DNA of 64,000 bases from Paracoccus sp. TOH (GCF_030388245.1 NZ_CP098360.1:1076501-1140500), one strand, 5' to 3'; positions 1 to 9,055 are shown, counted from the stretch's first letter. Notes: generated by a model from the letters alone, not told the origin. Numbers and translations: made by a program.

Positions 1-153
1 GGCTTCGTGCTGGTGCGCGCGGTGGGCTTTCATCATGTCGACAGGCTCCTCAGCCTGGATTTCGCGAACCTGGCCTTCAACTTCTGGTTCGAGAATGCCG
101 GGCTGTTTCTGATCGCGGTCAACGCCTTGCTGCTTTTGCGGCGGGGCCGCTAG
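1..153 (+). CDS. C-terminal fragment of a membrane protein
   Basis: An open frame enters from the left edge and ends at TAG 151-153, giving the last 50 residues of a protein. The visible part is hydrophobic: one probable membrane segment (about residues 24-45, ending in a Leu-rich run) followed by a short basic tail, LLRRGR, so the C terminus is probably cytoplasmic. The family cannot be told from this fragment. It converges on leuC, whose stop is 18 bases away, and the stop codon lies inside a GC-rich hairpin. Confidence 0.55.
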   Translation, partial: GFVLVRAVGFHHVDRLLSLDFANLAFNFWFENAGLFLIAVNALLLLRRGR

Positions 154-162
154 GGGCCCCGC
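141..162. terminator. GC-rich hairpin between convergent genes
   Basis: GCGGGGCC (141-148) pairs perfectly with GGCCCCGC (155-162) around a 6-base loop that contains the TAG stop of the left-hand gene. It sits between two convergent genes and could end both transcripts. There is no U-tract on either side, so intrinsic termination is only plausible. Confidence 0.4.
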
Positions 163-170
163 CCGAAGCA

Positions 171-1607
<1,437 letters not shown>

Positions 1608-1695
1608 GGCTGTCTCTTTTCTGGAAGACTAGCTGGGAAAGGGCGGAGGAGGGTGCCGCAGCCTGCGGCGGGGCGCGCGCAAGCGCCCGCTCCCG

Positions 1696-1788
1696 TCAAA
1701 GTCGGGCGGTGACGGACAGGCTTTCGCCGTAGAACCGGCCCGGCAGGCGGGCGCGGTCGTGAATGTCGAAATAGACGAATCCTCGCAT
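1696..1788 (-). CDS. small leaderless-type upstream ORF in the leuC leader
   Basis: A 30-codon ORF on the leuC strand, ATG at 1788-1786 and TGA at 1698-1696, beginning MRGFVYFDIHDRA and ending SLSVTARL. A good sigma70-type promoter ends only 7 bases before its ATG, so the transcript should start at or next to the start codon and the ORF would be read from a leaderless message. About 90 bases separate its stop from leuC; these hold two GC-rich hairpins (GGGCGC/GCGCCC and GCCGCA/TGCGGC). It is not Leu-rich, so it is not a classical leu attenuator peptide. It could be a translated regulatory uORF or a small protein. No family is recognised. Confidence 0.45.
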   Translation of the reverse strand: MRGFVYFDIHDRARLPGRFYGESLSVTARL

Positions 1789-1795
1789 GTGGGCA

Positions 1796-1824
1796 GTATT
1801 ACGCCGATTTCGGCCCGCGTTCAA
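1796..1824 (-). promoter_or_regulatory. sigma70-type promoter for leuC leader
   Basis: On the minus strand TTGAAC (1824-1819) is followed by a 17-base spacer and TAATAC (1801-1796), a near-consensus -35/-10 pair in a GC-rich genome. The predicted start is around 1790-1788, immediately at the ATG of the upstream ORF, leaving a leader of about 180 bases before leuC. Confidence 0.6.
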
Positions 1825-1903
1825 TATCGCCACACGGGGCTGTTAATTCCATCTTGAAGAACGCCGCCTATCTTTCCGCCCAGGGATACGGAAAGGACCG
1901 ACC

Positions 1904-2137
1904 ATGCTGATTCGCTTCATCCTGCGGGCGCTGCCGCTGTTCGGCGTGGCTGCCTTCACCCTGGCGGTCTATCTGGCGCATACGCCGGCCGAGCGGGCGC
2001 GGGAACTGGCGCAACTGGAAAGCCGGCACCTGGTCTGGCCCGTCGGGCTGGCCCAATGCCCGGATCACGCGGAAAATCTGCCGCTTGCGGCCTGCCTGCC
2101 CCGGGATGCGCCCAGAAATCCGCTGCCGCCGCATTGA
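1904..2137 (+). CDS. small single-pass membrane protein, unknown function
   Basis: A 77-residue protein with one N-terminal hydrophobic segment (about residues 3-24, FILRALPLFGVAAFTLAVYL), followed by a charged and then Pro-rich tail that contains two Cys residues (CPDHAE and ACLPRD). The topology suggests an anchored periplasmic tail whose cysteines could form a disulfide. AAAGGA lies 6-11 bases before the ATG as a ribosome-binding site. It is divergent from leuC and lies 76 bases upstream of rsfS. No family is recognised; coding status rests on the RBS and the composition. Confidence 0.5.
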   Translation: MLIRFILRALPLFGVAAFTLAVYLAHTPAERARELAQLESRHLVWPVGLAQCPDHAENLPLAACLPRDAPRNPLPPH

Positions 2138-2213
2138 GCGGGCGCGATTCCGTGCTACATTATAAAGGCCCCTGCGCCGGGGGAGATCGGCGCGATGACC
2201 GGAGGATGAACCC

Positions 2214-2669
2214 CTGTCCAATTCCGTCTCGCCGGCCCCTGCGCCGGCTGCGACCACCGCGGAGCCCGGGCTGACGAGCGATCAGCTACTGGACCGCATT
2301 CTAGCCTCTCTCGACGACGACAAGGCCGAGGAAGTCGTGACCATCGACTTGCGCGGCCGTTCGGCCATGGCCGATCACATGGTGATCGCCTCGGGCCGCA
2401 ACGCGCGCCAGGTGGCCTCGATCGCCGAGAAGCTGGTCGAACGCCTGAAGCAGCAAACCGGCCGCACCGCCCGGATCGAGGGCAAGGAGACCGGCGATTG
2501 GGTGCTGATCGACACCGACGACGTGATCGTCCATGTCTTCCGCCCCGAAGTGCGCGAGTTCTACCAGCTCGAGAAGATGTGGATGCCCGCCGACGCGCTG
2601 CGCTCGGCGACGCTGGACCGGATGCGTGCCGATCACGCGGCCGAAGAGAGCCGCGGCACCCGGAAATAG
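2214..2669 (+). CDS. rsfS: ribosomal silencing factor RsfS
   Basis: RsfS binds ribosomal protein uL14 and blocks subunit joining when nutrients are scarce. The family core starts at LLDRILASLDDDKAEEVV and runs through TIDLRGRSAMADHMVIASG to the tail LEKMW. No ATG precedes the core: the frame is closed by TGA at 2196, and the only later ATG would cut off conserved sequence. A CTG at 2214 with GGAGG 9-13 bases upstream is the best start and gives 151 residues. A GTG at 2337 would remove the conserved N-terminal helix. The gene is followed after one base by rlmH, the usual pairing in bacteria. Confidence 0.9.
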   Translation: MSNSVSPAPAPAATTAEPGLTSDQLLDRILASLDDDKAEEVVTIDLRGRSAMADHMVIASGRNARQVASIAEKLVERLKQQTGRTARIEGKETGDWVLIDTDDVIVHVFRPEVREFYQLEKMWMPADALRSATLDRMRADHAAEESRGTRK

Positions 2670-2670
2670 G

Positions 2671-3138
2671 ATGCGCATGGTCATTGCCGCGGTCGGGCGG
2701 CTGCGGCAGGGCCCCGAGGCGAAGCTGATCGCCGATTACCTCGACCGCCATGCCAAGGCGGGCCGCAGCCTGGGCCTGCCCCCCGTCACCCTGGCCGAGG
2801 TCGAGGACAAGCGCGGCGGCGGCATGGCCGCCGAGGCGCCGCTGCTCTTGAAAGCCATTCCTGAAGGCGCCGCCACGGTCGTGCTGGACGAGCGCGGGCA
2901 GATGCTGTCCTCGCCCGAACTGGCCGCACGGATCGCCGGCTGGCGCGACCAGGCCCGCGACGTGGCCTTCGTCATCGGCGGCGCGGACGGCATCGACCCG
3001 ACCCTGCGCGACCGCGCCGAGCTGGCCATCAGCTTCGGCCGCATGGTCTGGCCGCACATGCTGGTCCGGGTCATGCTGGCCGAGCAGATCTACCGCGCCA
3101 CCACCATTCTGGCCGGCAGCCCGTATCATCGGGAATGA
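2671..3138 (+). CDS. rlmH: 23S rRNA (pseudouridine1915-N3)-methyltransferase
   Basis: SPOUT-class methyltransferase that methylates pseudouridine 1915 in helix 69 of 23S rRNA, acting on assembled 70S ribosomes. It has 155 residues, the normal size. The S-adenosylmethionine knot is visible as FVIGGADGID (about 105-114), and the family-typical end FGRMVWPHMLVR...YRATTILAGSPYHRE is complete. The start chosen is ATG 2671 (MRMVIAAVGRLR), one base after the rsfS stop, so the two genes are probably translationally coupled. Longer in-frame starts would run into rsfS and lack homology. Confidence 0.96.
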   Translation: MRMVIAAVGRLRQGPEAKLIADYLDRHAKAGRSLGLPPVTLAEVEDKRGGGMAAEAPLLLKAIPEGAATVVLDERGQMLSSPELAARIAGWRDQARDVAFVIGGADGIDPTLRDRAELAISFGRMVWPHMLVRVMLAEQIYRATTILAGSPYHRE

Positions 3139-3259
3139 TTTTCCGGATCAAGATGCTGGAATACCTAAGATTTTAGGCATTATACCGGCGTCGGGCCGGT
3201 GAAGATCCGGCTTTCCCGGCTATGATGGAACCATTCCATAACCAGTCCCCGGGTGCAGC

Positions 3260-3775
3260 ATGATTCCCGTCGCCAACCAGATCCAAAGCCGGGCCGGCGC
3301 CGTCGCGGCCCCTGCCGCCAGAACCGCCGAGGCCCCGCTTGCCGCGCAGGCGCCGCCCCGGCTGCCGCCGGTCGAGGAGATCGCCCCGGCCAGCAAGGAT
3401 GTGCAACTGGGCCGCGACGGCGTCGGCCGGACCCGGCGGGCCGAGGCCCGCGATCGCCCACCGCAGAGGTCGGCCCGACCGGCCCCGGACGATGCCGACG
3501 GGCCGCAGGACCGCGCCGTGTTCCGCGCCCGGGTGATCACGTTCCTGACCGCCATCTATGGCGATGACGAGGCGTTCCTGCGCGCGCTCAGGCGCGGCAC
3601 CATCATGGTGCGCGCCGTCGCGGACCAGCCCGAGCCCGAGATGTGCCCCGAACTGACCTATGCGATCTATCGCGAGGGCGCGGCCCAGGCGCAGCCATCC
3701 GCAGGCGACCCGGCGGCGCGGCGCGGCGCCAACGGACCGCCGGTCAGCGTCGGCCTGCATGATTTCATCGCCTGA
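3260..3775 (+). CDS. hypothetical protein with disordered N-terminal half
   Basis: A 171-residue protein of unknown function. Residues 1-90 are Ala/Pro/Arg-rich and probably disordered. A compact region about 93-150 (RARVITFLTAIYGDD, a charged helix, then EMCPELTYAIYREG) looks folded. The last part is again low-complexity and ends in VGLHDFIA. There are no membrane segments or signal peptide. The upstream 120 bases hold a short AT-rich dyad (CCTAA...TTAGG near 3164-3177) and no recognisable operator. GC-skewed composition makes it hard to exclude chance coding, but frame use resembles its neighbours. Confidence 0.5.
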   Translation: MIPVANQIQSRAGAVAAPAARTAEAPLAAQAPPRLPPVEEIAPASKDVQLGRDGVGRTRRAEARDRPPQRSARPAPDDADGPQDRAVFRARVITFLTAIYGDDEAFLRALRRGTIMVRAVADQPEPEMCPELTYAIYREGAAQAQPSAGDPAARRGANGPPVSVGLHDFIA

Positions 3776-3787
3776 TGGCCGAAATGA

Positions 3788-4135
3788 CGGGTGGCTTGGC
3801 CGCCTTGCCGGCGATGGCGCTTCTTCAGGGTGGCAGCAGAGGCAAGAGGGGGCCGGCCGATGTTCTCGCCCGCCTCGTCCGTGGTCTGCGGCGCGCTCAT
3901 CACCCCCAGGTCTTCGGGCTGATCTTGCCGCATCCGCCGGCGCCGTGCTGAAAGGCGCTGCCCAAGACACGTCCCTCGGCGCGACAGAGGGGCCGGCATC
4001 GGCCGATGCTCTCGGCCGCCGTGTCCGTGGCCGGCGACGCAGCGCATCCGTGCCAGAGGCCCGGGCCTTTCATGGTGCCGCTTGGCCAAGCCGCCGCCGA
4101 TGCGCCTCGCGACAAGGTGCAGGGCCGCAGCCCGG
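3788..4135 (-). pseudogene. two decayed tandem copies of the LOG-gene 3' end
   Basis: This 368-base gap holds no intact gene. On the minus strand it contains two degenerate copies of the last 90-100 bases of the neighbouring LOG-family gene. The copy starting near 3859 translates as QPEDLGVMSAPQTTDEAGEN, against [20 protein letters not shown] at the real C terminus. The copy near 4005 is weaker, ending DTAAESIGR. The GATG...CTCG landmark recurs at 3859, 4005 and 4171 (spacings 146 and 166), and the spacer segment (CTTGGCC) recurs at 3792 and 4083. Frames are broken between copies. This looks like an old tandem duplication of the gene end. Confidence 0.6.
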
Positions 4136-4143
4136 CGCGTCCG

Positions 4144-4971
4144 TCAGGGGCAGGGGGTCACCCATCTGTCGATGATCTCGACCGCCTCGTCCGCGGTCTC
4201 GACGAAGCTCATCAGCTCTAGATCTTCGGGGCTGATGGTGCCGGCATCGGCCAGGGCCTGCCAGTTGATGACCTGGTGCCAGAATTCCGGGCCGAACAGG
4301 ATGAAGGGCACCCGCTTCATGCGGCCGGTCTGGATCAGCGTCAGCGCCTCGAAGGTCTCGTCCAGCGTGCCGAAGCCGCCGGGGAACACCGTCACCGCGC
4401 GGGCGCGCATCAGGAAATGCATCTTCCTGATGGCGAAATAGTGGAAGTTGAAGCACAGGTCCGGCGTCACATAGGCGTTCGGCGCCTGTTCATGCGGCAG
4501 GACGATGGACAGGCCGATCGAGATGCCGCCGGCTTCATGCGCGCCCAGGTTGCCGGCCTCCATCACGCCGGGACCGCCGCCGGTGCAGATGACGTTTTCG
4601 ACGCCATAGCTTTCCAGGCTGCGCTCGGTCATCAGCCGGGCGAAGCGCCGGGCTTCCTCGTAGTAATGCGACAGCGCGGCCAGGGTCGGGGTGCGCGCCG
4701 TCTCGCGTTGCTCGGGCGCCGGGATGCGCGAGCCGCCGAACATGACGATGGTCGAGCGGATGCCGCGGGCATCCATGATCATCTCGGGCTTGAGCAGTTC
4801 CAGCTGCAGCCGGACCGGGCGCAATTCCTCGCGCAGCAGGAATTCGTTGTCGGTGAAGGCCAGCCGATAGGCCGGGGCCCGGGTCTGGGGCGTGTCGGGC
4901 AGGGTGCGGGCGGCCGCCACGTCCTGCTGGCTGTCGCGAAACGGATGGTGGCGGTCGTCTTCTTCTCTCAT
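4144..4971 (-). CDS. LOG family / TIGR00730 Rossmann-fold protein
   Basis: A 275-residue member of the lysine-decarboxylase-like LOG family. Characterised members are nucleoside 5'-monophosphate phosphoribohydrolases; members in plants and some bacteria release active cytokinins, and in most bacteria the natural substrate is unknown. The signature PGGFGTLDE follows the [19 protein letters not shown] region, and [11 protein letters not shown] supplies the phosphate-binding Gly-rich loop. About 90 residues precede the core, longer than the shortest family members. The start chosen is ATG 4971, with AGAGG just upstream. Its 3' end is repeated in decayed form downstream. It is divergent from dapD, with 94 bases between the starts. 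Confidence 0.88.
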   Translation of the reverse strand: MREEDDRHHPFRDSQQDVAAARTLPDTPQTRAPAYRLAFTDNEFLLREELRPVRLQLELLKPEMIMDARGIRSTIVMFGGSRIPAPEQRETARTPTLAALSHYYEEARRFARLMTERSLESYGVENVICTGGGPGVMEAGNLGAHEAGGISIGLSIVLPHEQAPNAYVTPDLCFNFHYFAIRKMHFLMRARAVTVFPGGFGTLDETFEALTLIQTGRMKRVPFILFGPEFWHQVINWQALADAGTISPEDLELMSFVETADEAVEIIDRWVTPCP

Positions 4972-5065
4972 CCAAACCTCTGGCACGAACTGCCGCACAT
5001 TGCGCGGCCGCAGCCCCCGGCTTATAGCCCTTGGGCAACAGTTTCCACCCGAGAGAGGCCAGACC

Positions 5066-5890
5066 ATGTCGAATGACGCCCTTGAAGCCGCCATCGAATC
5101 CGCCTGGGAGATCCGCGACCAGATCACGCCCGCCACCAAGGGCGAGACGCGCGACGCCGTCGAGACGACGCTGGAGGCGCTGGACAAGGGCGAGCTGCGC
5201 GTGGCCGAAAAGCGCGGCCAGGACTGGCATGTCAACCAATGGGCGAAAAAGGCCGTGCTGCTGGGCTTCCGCCTGAAGGACATGGAAGTGCATATGGGCG
5301 GCCCGCAGGGCGGCACCTGGTGGGACAAGGTGGACAGCAAGTTCGCGCATTGGGGCCAGGCGCAATGGCAGGCCGCCGGCTTCCGCGCCGTACCGAACTG
5401 CGTCGTGCGCCGCTCGGCCTATATCGCCAAGGGCGTGGTGCTGATGCCCAGCTTCGTGAATCTGGGCGCCTATGTCGACGAGGGCACCATGGTGGACACC
5501 TGGGCCACCGTCGGTTCCTGCGCGCAGATCGGCAAGAACGTCCACCTGTCGGGCGGCGTCGGCATCGGCGGCGTGCTGGAGCCGATGCAGGCCGGCCCGA
5601 CCATCATCGAGGACAATTGCTTCATCGGCGCCCGGTCCGAGGTGGTCGAGGGCTGCATCGTGCGCGAGGGCTCGGTCCTGGGCATGGGCGTGTTCATCGG
5701 CAAGTCCACCAAGATCGTCGACCGCGAGACCGGCGAGGTCATGTATGGCGAGGTTCCGGCCGGTTCGGTGGTGGTCGCCGGCTCGCTGCCGTCGAAGAAT
5801 GGCGTGAACCTTTACTGCGCGGTGATCGTCAAGCGCGTCGATGCGCAGACCCGCTCCAAGACCTCGATCAACGAGCTGCTGCGCGACTGA
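5066..5890 (+). CDS. dapD: 2,3,4,5-tetrahydropyridine-2,6-dicarboxylate N-succinyltransferase
   Basis: Succinylase step of lysine and meso-diaminopimelate synthesis, using succinyl-CoA; needed for peptidoglycan. The 274-residue length equals the normal proteobacterial enzyme. The left-handed beta-helix is visible from about residue 110 as hexapeptide repeats rich in V/I-G ([30 protein letters not shown]). The C-terminal [20 protein letters not shown] is complete. ATG 5066 is preceded by GAGAGAGG as ribosome-binding site. A 10-bp perfect hairpin follows the stop. Confidence 0.97.
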   Translation: MSNDALEAAIESAWEIRDQITPATKGETRDAVETTLEALDKGELRVAEKRGQDWHVNQWAKKAVLLGFRLKDMEVHMGGPQGGTWWDKVDSKFAHWGQAQWQAAGFRAVPNCVVRRSAYIAKGVVLMPSFVNLGAYVDEGTMVDTWATVGSCAQIGKNVHLSGGVGIGGVLEPMQAGPTIIEDNCFIGARSEVVEGCIVREGSVLGMGVFIGKSTKIVDRETGEVMYGEVPAGSVVVAGSLPSKNGVNLYCAVIVKRVDAQTRSKTSINELLRD

Positions 5891-5907
5891 CCTGTTGCAG
5901 CCCTGCA

Positions 5908-5933
5908 CCGGACTCACCCTTGCGTGAGTCCGG
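5908..5933 (+). terminator. hairpin downstream of dapD
   Basis: CCGGACTCAC (5908-5917) and GTGAGTCCGG (5924-5933) form a perfect 10-bp stem with loop CCTTGC, 17 bases after the dapD stop. There is no strong U-tract, so it could be either a terminator or an mRNA-stabilising end. Confidence 0.55.
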
Positions 5934-5996
5934 CGTGAAACCCAAGCGCCGCCACTGCGTTCATCCCGCACAGGGATCCTGAAAGCGGAGTTTCAC

Positions 5997-6248
5997 ATGC
6001 AGGGTTTGGGTTGGCTGGCCGCGATCATCGTCGGCGGTCTTGCGGGCTGGGTCGCCAGCAGCATCATGAAGGCGGATACGGGGCTCATCCTCAACGTCAT
6101 CCTGGGCATCGTCGGCGCCATCGTCGGCAATGCGCTTCTGGGTCTGGTCGGGCTGAACGCCCAGGCCGGCAGCTGGCTTGCACAGGGCGTTGCCGGGCTG
6201 ATCGGCGCGGTGGTGCTGATCTGGCTTTACCGGGCAGTGGCCGGATAG
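5997..6248 (+). CDS. GlsB/YeaQ/YmgE family stress-response membrane protein
   Basis: A small inner-membrane protein of 83 residues from the transglycosylase-associated (Transgly_assoc) family. Despite the name it is not an enzyme; members are linked to stress and envelope responses with no defined biochemical role. Three hydrophobic segments are seen (about 4-22, 31-52, 60-78), with the family pattern GGLAGWVASSIMK near the start and Gly-rich GIVGAIVGNALLG in the middle. AGCGGAG about 8 bases before the ATG serves as ribosome-binding site. A strong terminator follows directly, so it is monocistronic. Confidence 0.9.
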   Translation: MQGLGWLAAIIVGGLAGWVASSIMKADTGLILNVILGIVGAIVGNALLGLVGLNAQAGSWLAQGVAGLIGAVVLIWLYRAVAG

Positions 6249-6255
6249 CGGAAAC

Positions 6256-6279
6256 GGGGCGGGCCTTCCCGCCCCTTTT
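6256..6279 (+). terminator. intrinsic terminator between glsB-like gene and ybaK-like gene
   Basis: GGGGCGGG (6256-6263), loop CCTT, CCCGCCCC (6268-6275), then TTTT. This is a perfect 8-bp GC stem with a U-run, placed 8 bases after the stop of the plus-strand gene and 5 bases before the stop of the convergent minus-strand gene. Confidence 0.85.
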
Positions 6280-6283
6280 CAGG

Positions 6284-6754
6284 TCAGGCGGTGAAATCCG
6301 CCTGCGTTGCCCCGGTGATGCGGGCCAGTTCCCCCGGCGCGATGGCGAAGACGTGGCGCGGCGTCCCGGCCGCCGCCCAGACCGTCTCGAATTCCAGCAG
6401 GCGCGGATCCAGCCAGGCCTGGACCTGCCGCAGGTGCCCGACCGGCGCGACGCCGCCGATGGCGAAGCCGGTCTCGGCCCGGATCAGGTCCGCATCGGCC
6501 TTGCCCAGGCTTTGCCTGGCCACCGCGGTCGCCTTGGCCGGATCGACGCGATTGCCGCCGGCGGTCAGGAACAGCACGACATGGCCGGTCGTCTCGCCGC
6601 GAAAGATGATCGACTTGGCGATCTGGTCGACGGCGCAGCCGACCGCCGCCGCCGCGCCCTCGGCGGTACGGGCGCTGTCGTCGGTCTCGCGGATCTCGAC
6701 GGCCAGGCCGGCCGCCTGCAGTGCCGATTGCACCCGTTTCAAGCTCTTGCTCAT
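6284..6754 (-). CDS. YbaK/EbsC family aminoacyl-tRNA deacylase
   Basis: A 156-residue YbaK/prolyl-tRNA editing-domain protein. The family hydrolyses mischarged tRNAs, classically Cys-tRNA(Pro), acting in trans to ProRS in the cytoplasm. Seen here are the conserved lysine segment AVDQIAKSIIFRG, the GGNRVD loop, the hallmark GFAIGGVAPVGH (about 108-119) and an acidic/Gly C-terminal half. Length matches the family. Which mischarged tRNA it clears cannot be told from sequence. It is divergent from the 6811 gene, with only 56 bases between the two starts, so promoters must overlap. Confidence 0.9.
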   Translation of the reverse strand: MSKSLKRVQSALQAAGLAVEIRETDDSARTAEGAAAAVGCAVDQIAKSIIFRGETTGHVVLFLTAGGNRVDPAKATAVARQSLGKADADLIRAETGFAIGGVAPVGHLRQVQAWLDPRLLEFETVWAAAGTPRHVFAIAPGELARITGATQADFTA

Positions 6755-6810
6755 TGTCTCTCCCTCCGGTTTCGGGCGATATGACGCGAAAATGCAGCAA
6801 AGGAAAAGCC

Positions 6811-7143
6811 ATGGCCCAGCAGGTCTATACGCTTCTGGTCGAGGTCGGCCGCGCCGCGGATGACGGCCTGCCCGAAGGCGCCAGCGGCGCGGCGCTGGTT
6901 TGCTATGCCTCGGGCGTGACCGAGGAGGAGGCGGTGCGAGAGACCGTCGCCATCCTGAAGCAGGCCGGGCTGGCGCCGATCGAGGTCACCGGCCACGGCA
7001 GCATCGACGAGCGGTTGGCCGAGGGCCACGAGATCCCCCAGGAGGAGCGCGCCCTGATGGACCGCGCGCTTAACGAGAACGCGGTGATCGTCGCCCAGAT
7101 GGAGCCGCTTTACGGCGACGGGGATGAGGAAGGCGACGACTGA
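6811..7143 (+). CDS. conserved hypothetical acidic protein
   Basis: A 110-residue acidic cytoplasmic protein, beginning MAQQVYTLLVEVGRAADD and ending in an Asp/Glu-rich tail. Its pattern (a beta strand, a short loop with CYASG, the helix TEEEAVRETVAILKQAG, then another strand) suggests a small ferredoxin-like alpha/beta fold; that is an inference. ATG 6811 has AAAGGAAAA as ribosome-binding site. No signal peptide or membrane segment. No named family is recognised. It lies 89 bases before the lytic transglycosylase gene. Confidence 0.7.
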   Translation: MAQQVYTLLVEVGRAADDGLPEGASGAALVCYASGVTEEEAVRETVAILKQAGLAPIEVTGHGSIDERLAEGHEIPQEERALMDRALNENAVIVAQMEPLYGDGDEEGDD

Positions 7144-7232
7144 TCGGCCCCTATCCAGCCGCGCCGGGCTGGGCTAGACTGGCTGCAACCAGAAAAAAAG
7201 CCCATGAACGAGCAACGGAACGGACAGGCAGA

Positions 7233-8483
7233 ATGACCAGACGCATTTCCCGCATCGCGACCTCGGCCGTGCTGACCCTTGCCCTGGCGGGCTGCGGCGT
7301 GTCGCTGAACCAGGGTCCGGGCGGCATCGGCGGCAATTTCGGCGGGCTGCCCACGGCCGGCGGGCAGGGCTCCGAGGCCGGCTTCCAGAACTGGGTGCAA
7401 AGCTTCCGGCCGCGCGCGCTGGCCGCCGGCATTTCGGCCGGCACCTTCGACAGCGCCATGGCCGGCGCGCATTACCAGCCCAGCATCGTCGCGCTCGACC
7501 GCAAGCAGAGCGAATTCACCAAGCCCATCTGGGATTATCTCGACGGCGCCATCGGCACGCGCGTCGCGACCGGCCGGTCCAAGGCGGCGCAATATGCCGG
7601 CACGCTGTCCGCCATCGAGTCGCGCTACGGCGTCCCGCGCGAGGTGGTGCTGGCGGTCTGGGGCATGGAATCGAATTTCGGCGCCGGCCGCGGCAGCACC
7701 CCGATCGTGCCGGCCTTGGCGACGCTGGCCTATGACGGCAGGCGCGGCGCGTTCTTCGCCGGCGAGCTGGTCTCGGCGCTGCGCATCATCCAGTCGGGCG
7801 ACGTGGACAACGCCCATATGGTCGGCAGCTGGGCCGGCGCCATGGGTCACACGCAGTTCATGCCCTCGTCCTTCCTCTCCCACGCCGTCGATTTCAACGG
7901 CGACGGCCGCCGCGACATCTGGTCGGACGACCCGACCGACGCGCTGGCCTCGACCGCCAGCTATCTGCGCCAGAACGGCTGGCGCCCCGGCCAGAGCTGG
8001 GGCACCGAGGTCGTCCTGCCGCAGGGCTTCGACTTCAACCAGGCCGGCAAGTCGGTGCAGCATTCCGGCAGCCAATGGGCGGCGATGGGCGTGCGCACGC
8101 TCAGCGGCGCGCCGGTGCCCTCGGGCTCGATCCTCGCCCCGGCGGGGTCGCGCGGTCCGGCTTTCCTGATCACGGAAAACTTCCGCGCCATCCTGAAATA
8201 CAACGCCTCGGACAGCTACGCGCTGGCCGTCGCCTATCTGGGCGACGCCATCGCCGGCCGGGCCGGCATCCAGGGCAGTTGGCCGCGCGGCGACCGCACG
8301 CTGTCGAACAGCGAAAAGGCGGAAATCCAGCGCCTGCTGATGGCCAAGGGCTTCGACACCGGCGGCGTGGACGGCAAGCTCGGCAGCCGGTCGAGCGAGG
8401 CGATCAAGGCCTTCCAGCGCGCGCGCGGCGTGACGCCCGACGGCTATGCCGACACCCGGCTGCTGGCCATGCTGCGCAGCTGA
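7233..8483 (+). CDS. MltB-type lytic murein transglycosylase lipoprotein
   Basis: A peptidoglycan lytic transglycosylase of 416 residues that cleaves the MurNAc-GlcNAc bond to leave 1,6-anhydroMurNAc. A lipoprotein signal is clear (TSAVLTLALAGC, lipidated Cys21), followed by a Gly-rich linker. The SLT_2 (MltB) domain spans about 50-340 with catalytic Glu146 in VWGMESNFGA and the supporting AMGHTQFMPSSF motif. A peptidoglycan-binding type-1 domain lies at the C terminus (LSNSEKAEIQRLLMAKGFDT to GYADTRLLAML). It acts on the periplasmic face, probably anchored in the outer membrane (residue +2 is Gly). A strong terminator follows. Confidence 0.95.
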   Translation: MTRRISRIATSAVLTLALAGCGVSLNQGPGGIGGNFGGLPTAGGQGSEAGFQNWVQSFRPRALAAGISAGTFDSAMAGAHYQPSIVALDRKQSEFTKPIWDYLDGAIGTRVATGRSKAAQYAGTLSAIESRYGVPREVVLAVWGMESNFGAGRGSTPIVPALATLAYDGRRGAFFAGELVSALRIIQSGDVDNAHMVGSWAGAMGHTQFMPSSFLSHAVDFNGDGRRDIWSDDPTDALASTASYLRQNGWRPGQSWGTEVVLPQGFDFNQAGKSVQHSGSQWAAMGVRTLSGAPVPSGSILAPAGSRGPAFLITENFRAILKYNASDSYALAVAYLGDAIAGRAGIQGSWPRGDRTLSNSEKAEIQRLLMAKGFDTGGVDGKLGSRSSEAIKAFQRARGVTPDGYADTRLLAMLRS

Positions 8484-8491
8484 ACGACACA

Positions 8492-8514
8492 GGGGGCGGT
8501 CCAAAGCCGCCCCC
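8492..8514 (+). terminator. intrinsic terminator of the lytic transglycosylase gene
   Basis: GGGGGCGG (8492-8499) pairs with CCGCCCCC (8507-8514) around a 7-base loop, followed by TCTTGCCTTCTCT, 9 bases after the stop. Confidence 0.75.
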
Positions 8515-8525
8515 TCTTGCCTTCT

Positions 8526-8568
8526 CTGTTGCATAAATACCCAAACCGGCCGCGCAACAGGCGCGGTC
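8526..8568 (-). repeat. divergent copy of the intergenic GGGTATTT element with rppH-end hairpin
   Basis: On the minus strand a short hairpin (CCGCGC 8550-8555 with GCGCGG 8561-8566, plus flanking pairs) overlapping the rppH stop is followed by GGTTTGGGTATTTATGCAAC. The GGGTATTT block matches the start of the repeat cores at 18375, 28089, 56146 and 61830, but the second half differs. It may serve as the rppH 3' end. Confidence 0.4.
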
Positions 8569-9055
8569 AGGCCAGGATCTTACGGAACTCGCCCAAGACC
8601 CGGGCGTAGACGTCGCGCTTGAAGGGCACGATCGATTCAACCACATCCGCCGCCCGCATCCATTGCCAGCGGTCGAACTCGGGGTGTTCGGTGGCGATCC
8701 GCACCGCCTCGTCCGGGCCCAGGAAGCGCATGGCGAACCATTTCTGCTTCTGGCCGCCGTATCGGCCCTTCCAGACCTTGCCCAGCAACTCGGGCGGCAG
8801 GTCATAGGTCACCCAATCCGGGGTTTCCGCCACCACATCGACCAACTCGGTGGTGACGCCGGTTTCCTCGACCAGCTCGCGCAGCGCCGCGTCGCGCGGG
8901 GTCTCGCCCGGGTCGATGCCGCCTTGCGGCATCTGCCAGGCCGGGCCGGGATTGTCGATGCGCCGCCCGGCAAAGACCAGCCCGGCCGGGTTGATCAGCA
9001 CCACGCCGGCGCAAAGCCGATAGGGCAGGCCCGAAGGCCCCAGCAGCTCGGTCAT
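8567..9055 (-). CDS. rppH: RNA pyrophosphohydrolase (Nudix)
   Basis: Nudix hydrolase of 162 residues that removes pyrophosphate from 5'-triphosphate RNA, starting 5'-end-dependent mRNA decay. The Nudix box is complete: [20 protein letters not shown], with the metal-binding REXXEE glutamates, at about 42-64. The surroundings match the RppH/NudH subgroup: [28 protein letters not shown], and KWFAMRF/FDRWQWM near the C terminus. Its ATG overlaps the ctpA stop by four bases (ATGA), making it the last gene of the gpmI-envC-ctpA-rppH unit. Confidence 0.95.
   Translation of the reverse strand: MTELLGPSGLPYRLCAGVVLINPAGLVFAGRRIDNPGPAWQMPQGGIDPGETPRDAALRELVEETGVTTELVDVVAETPDWVTYDLPPELLGKVWKGRYGGQKQKWFAMRFLGPDEAVRIATEHPEFDRWQWMRAADVVESIVPFKRDVYARVLGEFRKILA

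Noticed and set aside
3667..4089. A 140-codon minus-strand ORF in the gap after the LOG gene
   Set aside because: It runs through the decayed LOG-tail copies and into the antisense of the hypothetical gene; only short segments resemble LOG, so it is better read as gene remnants.
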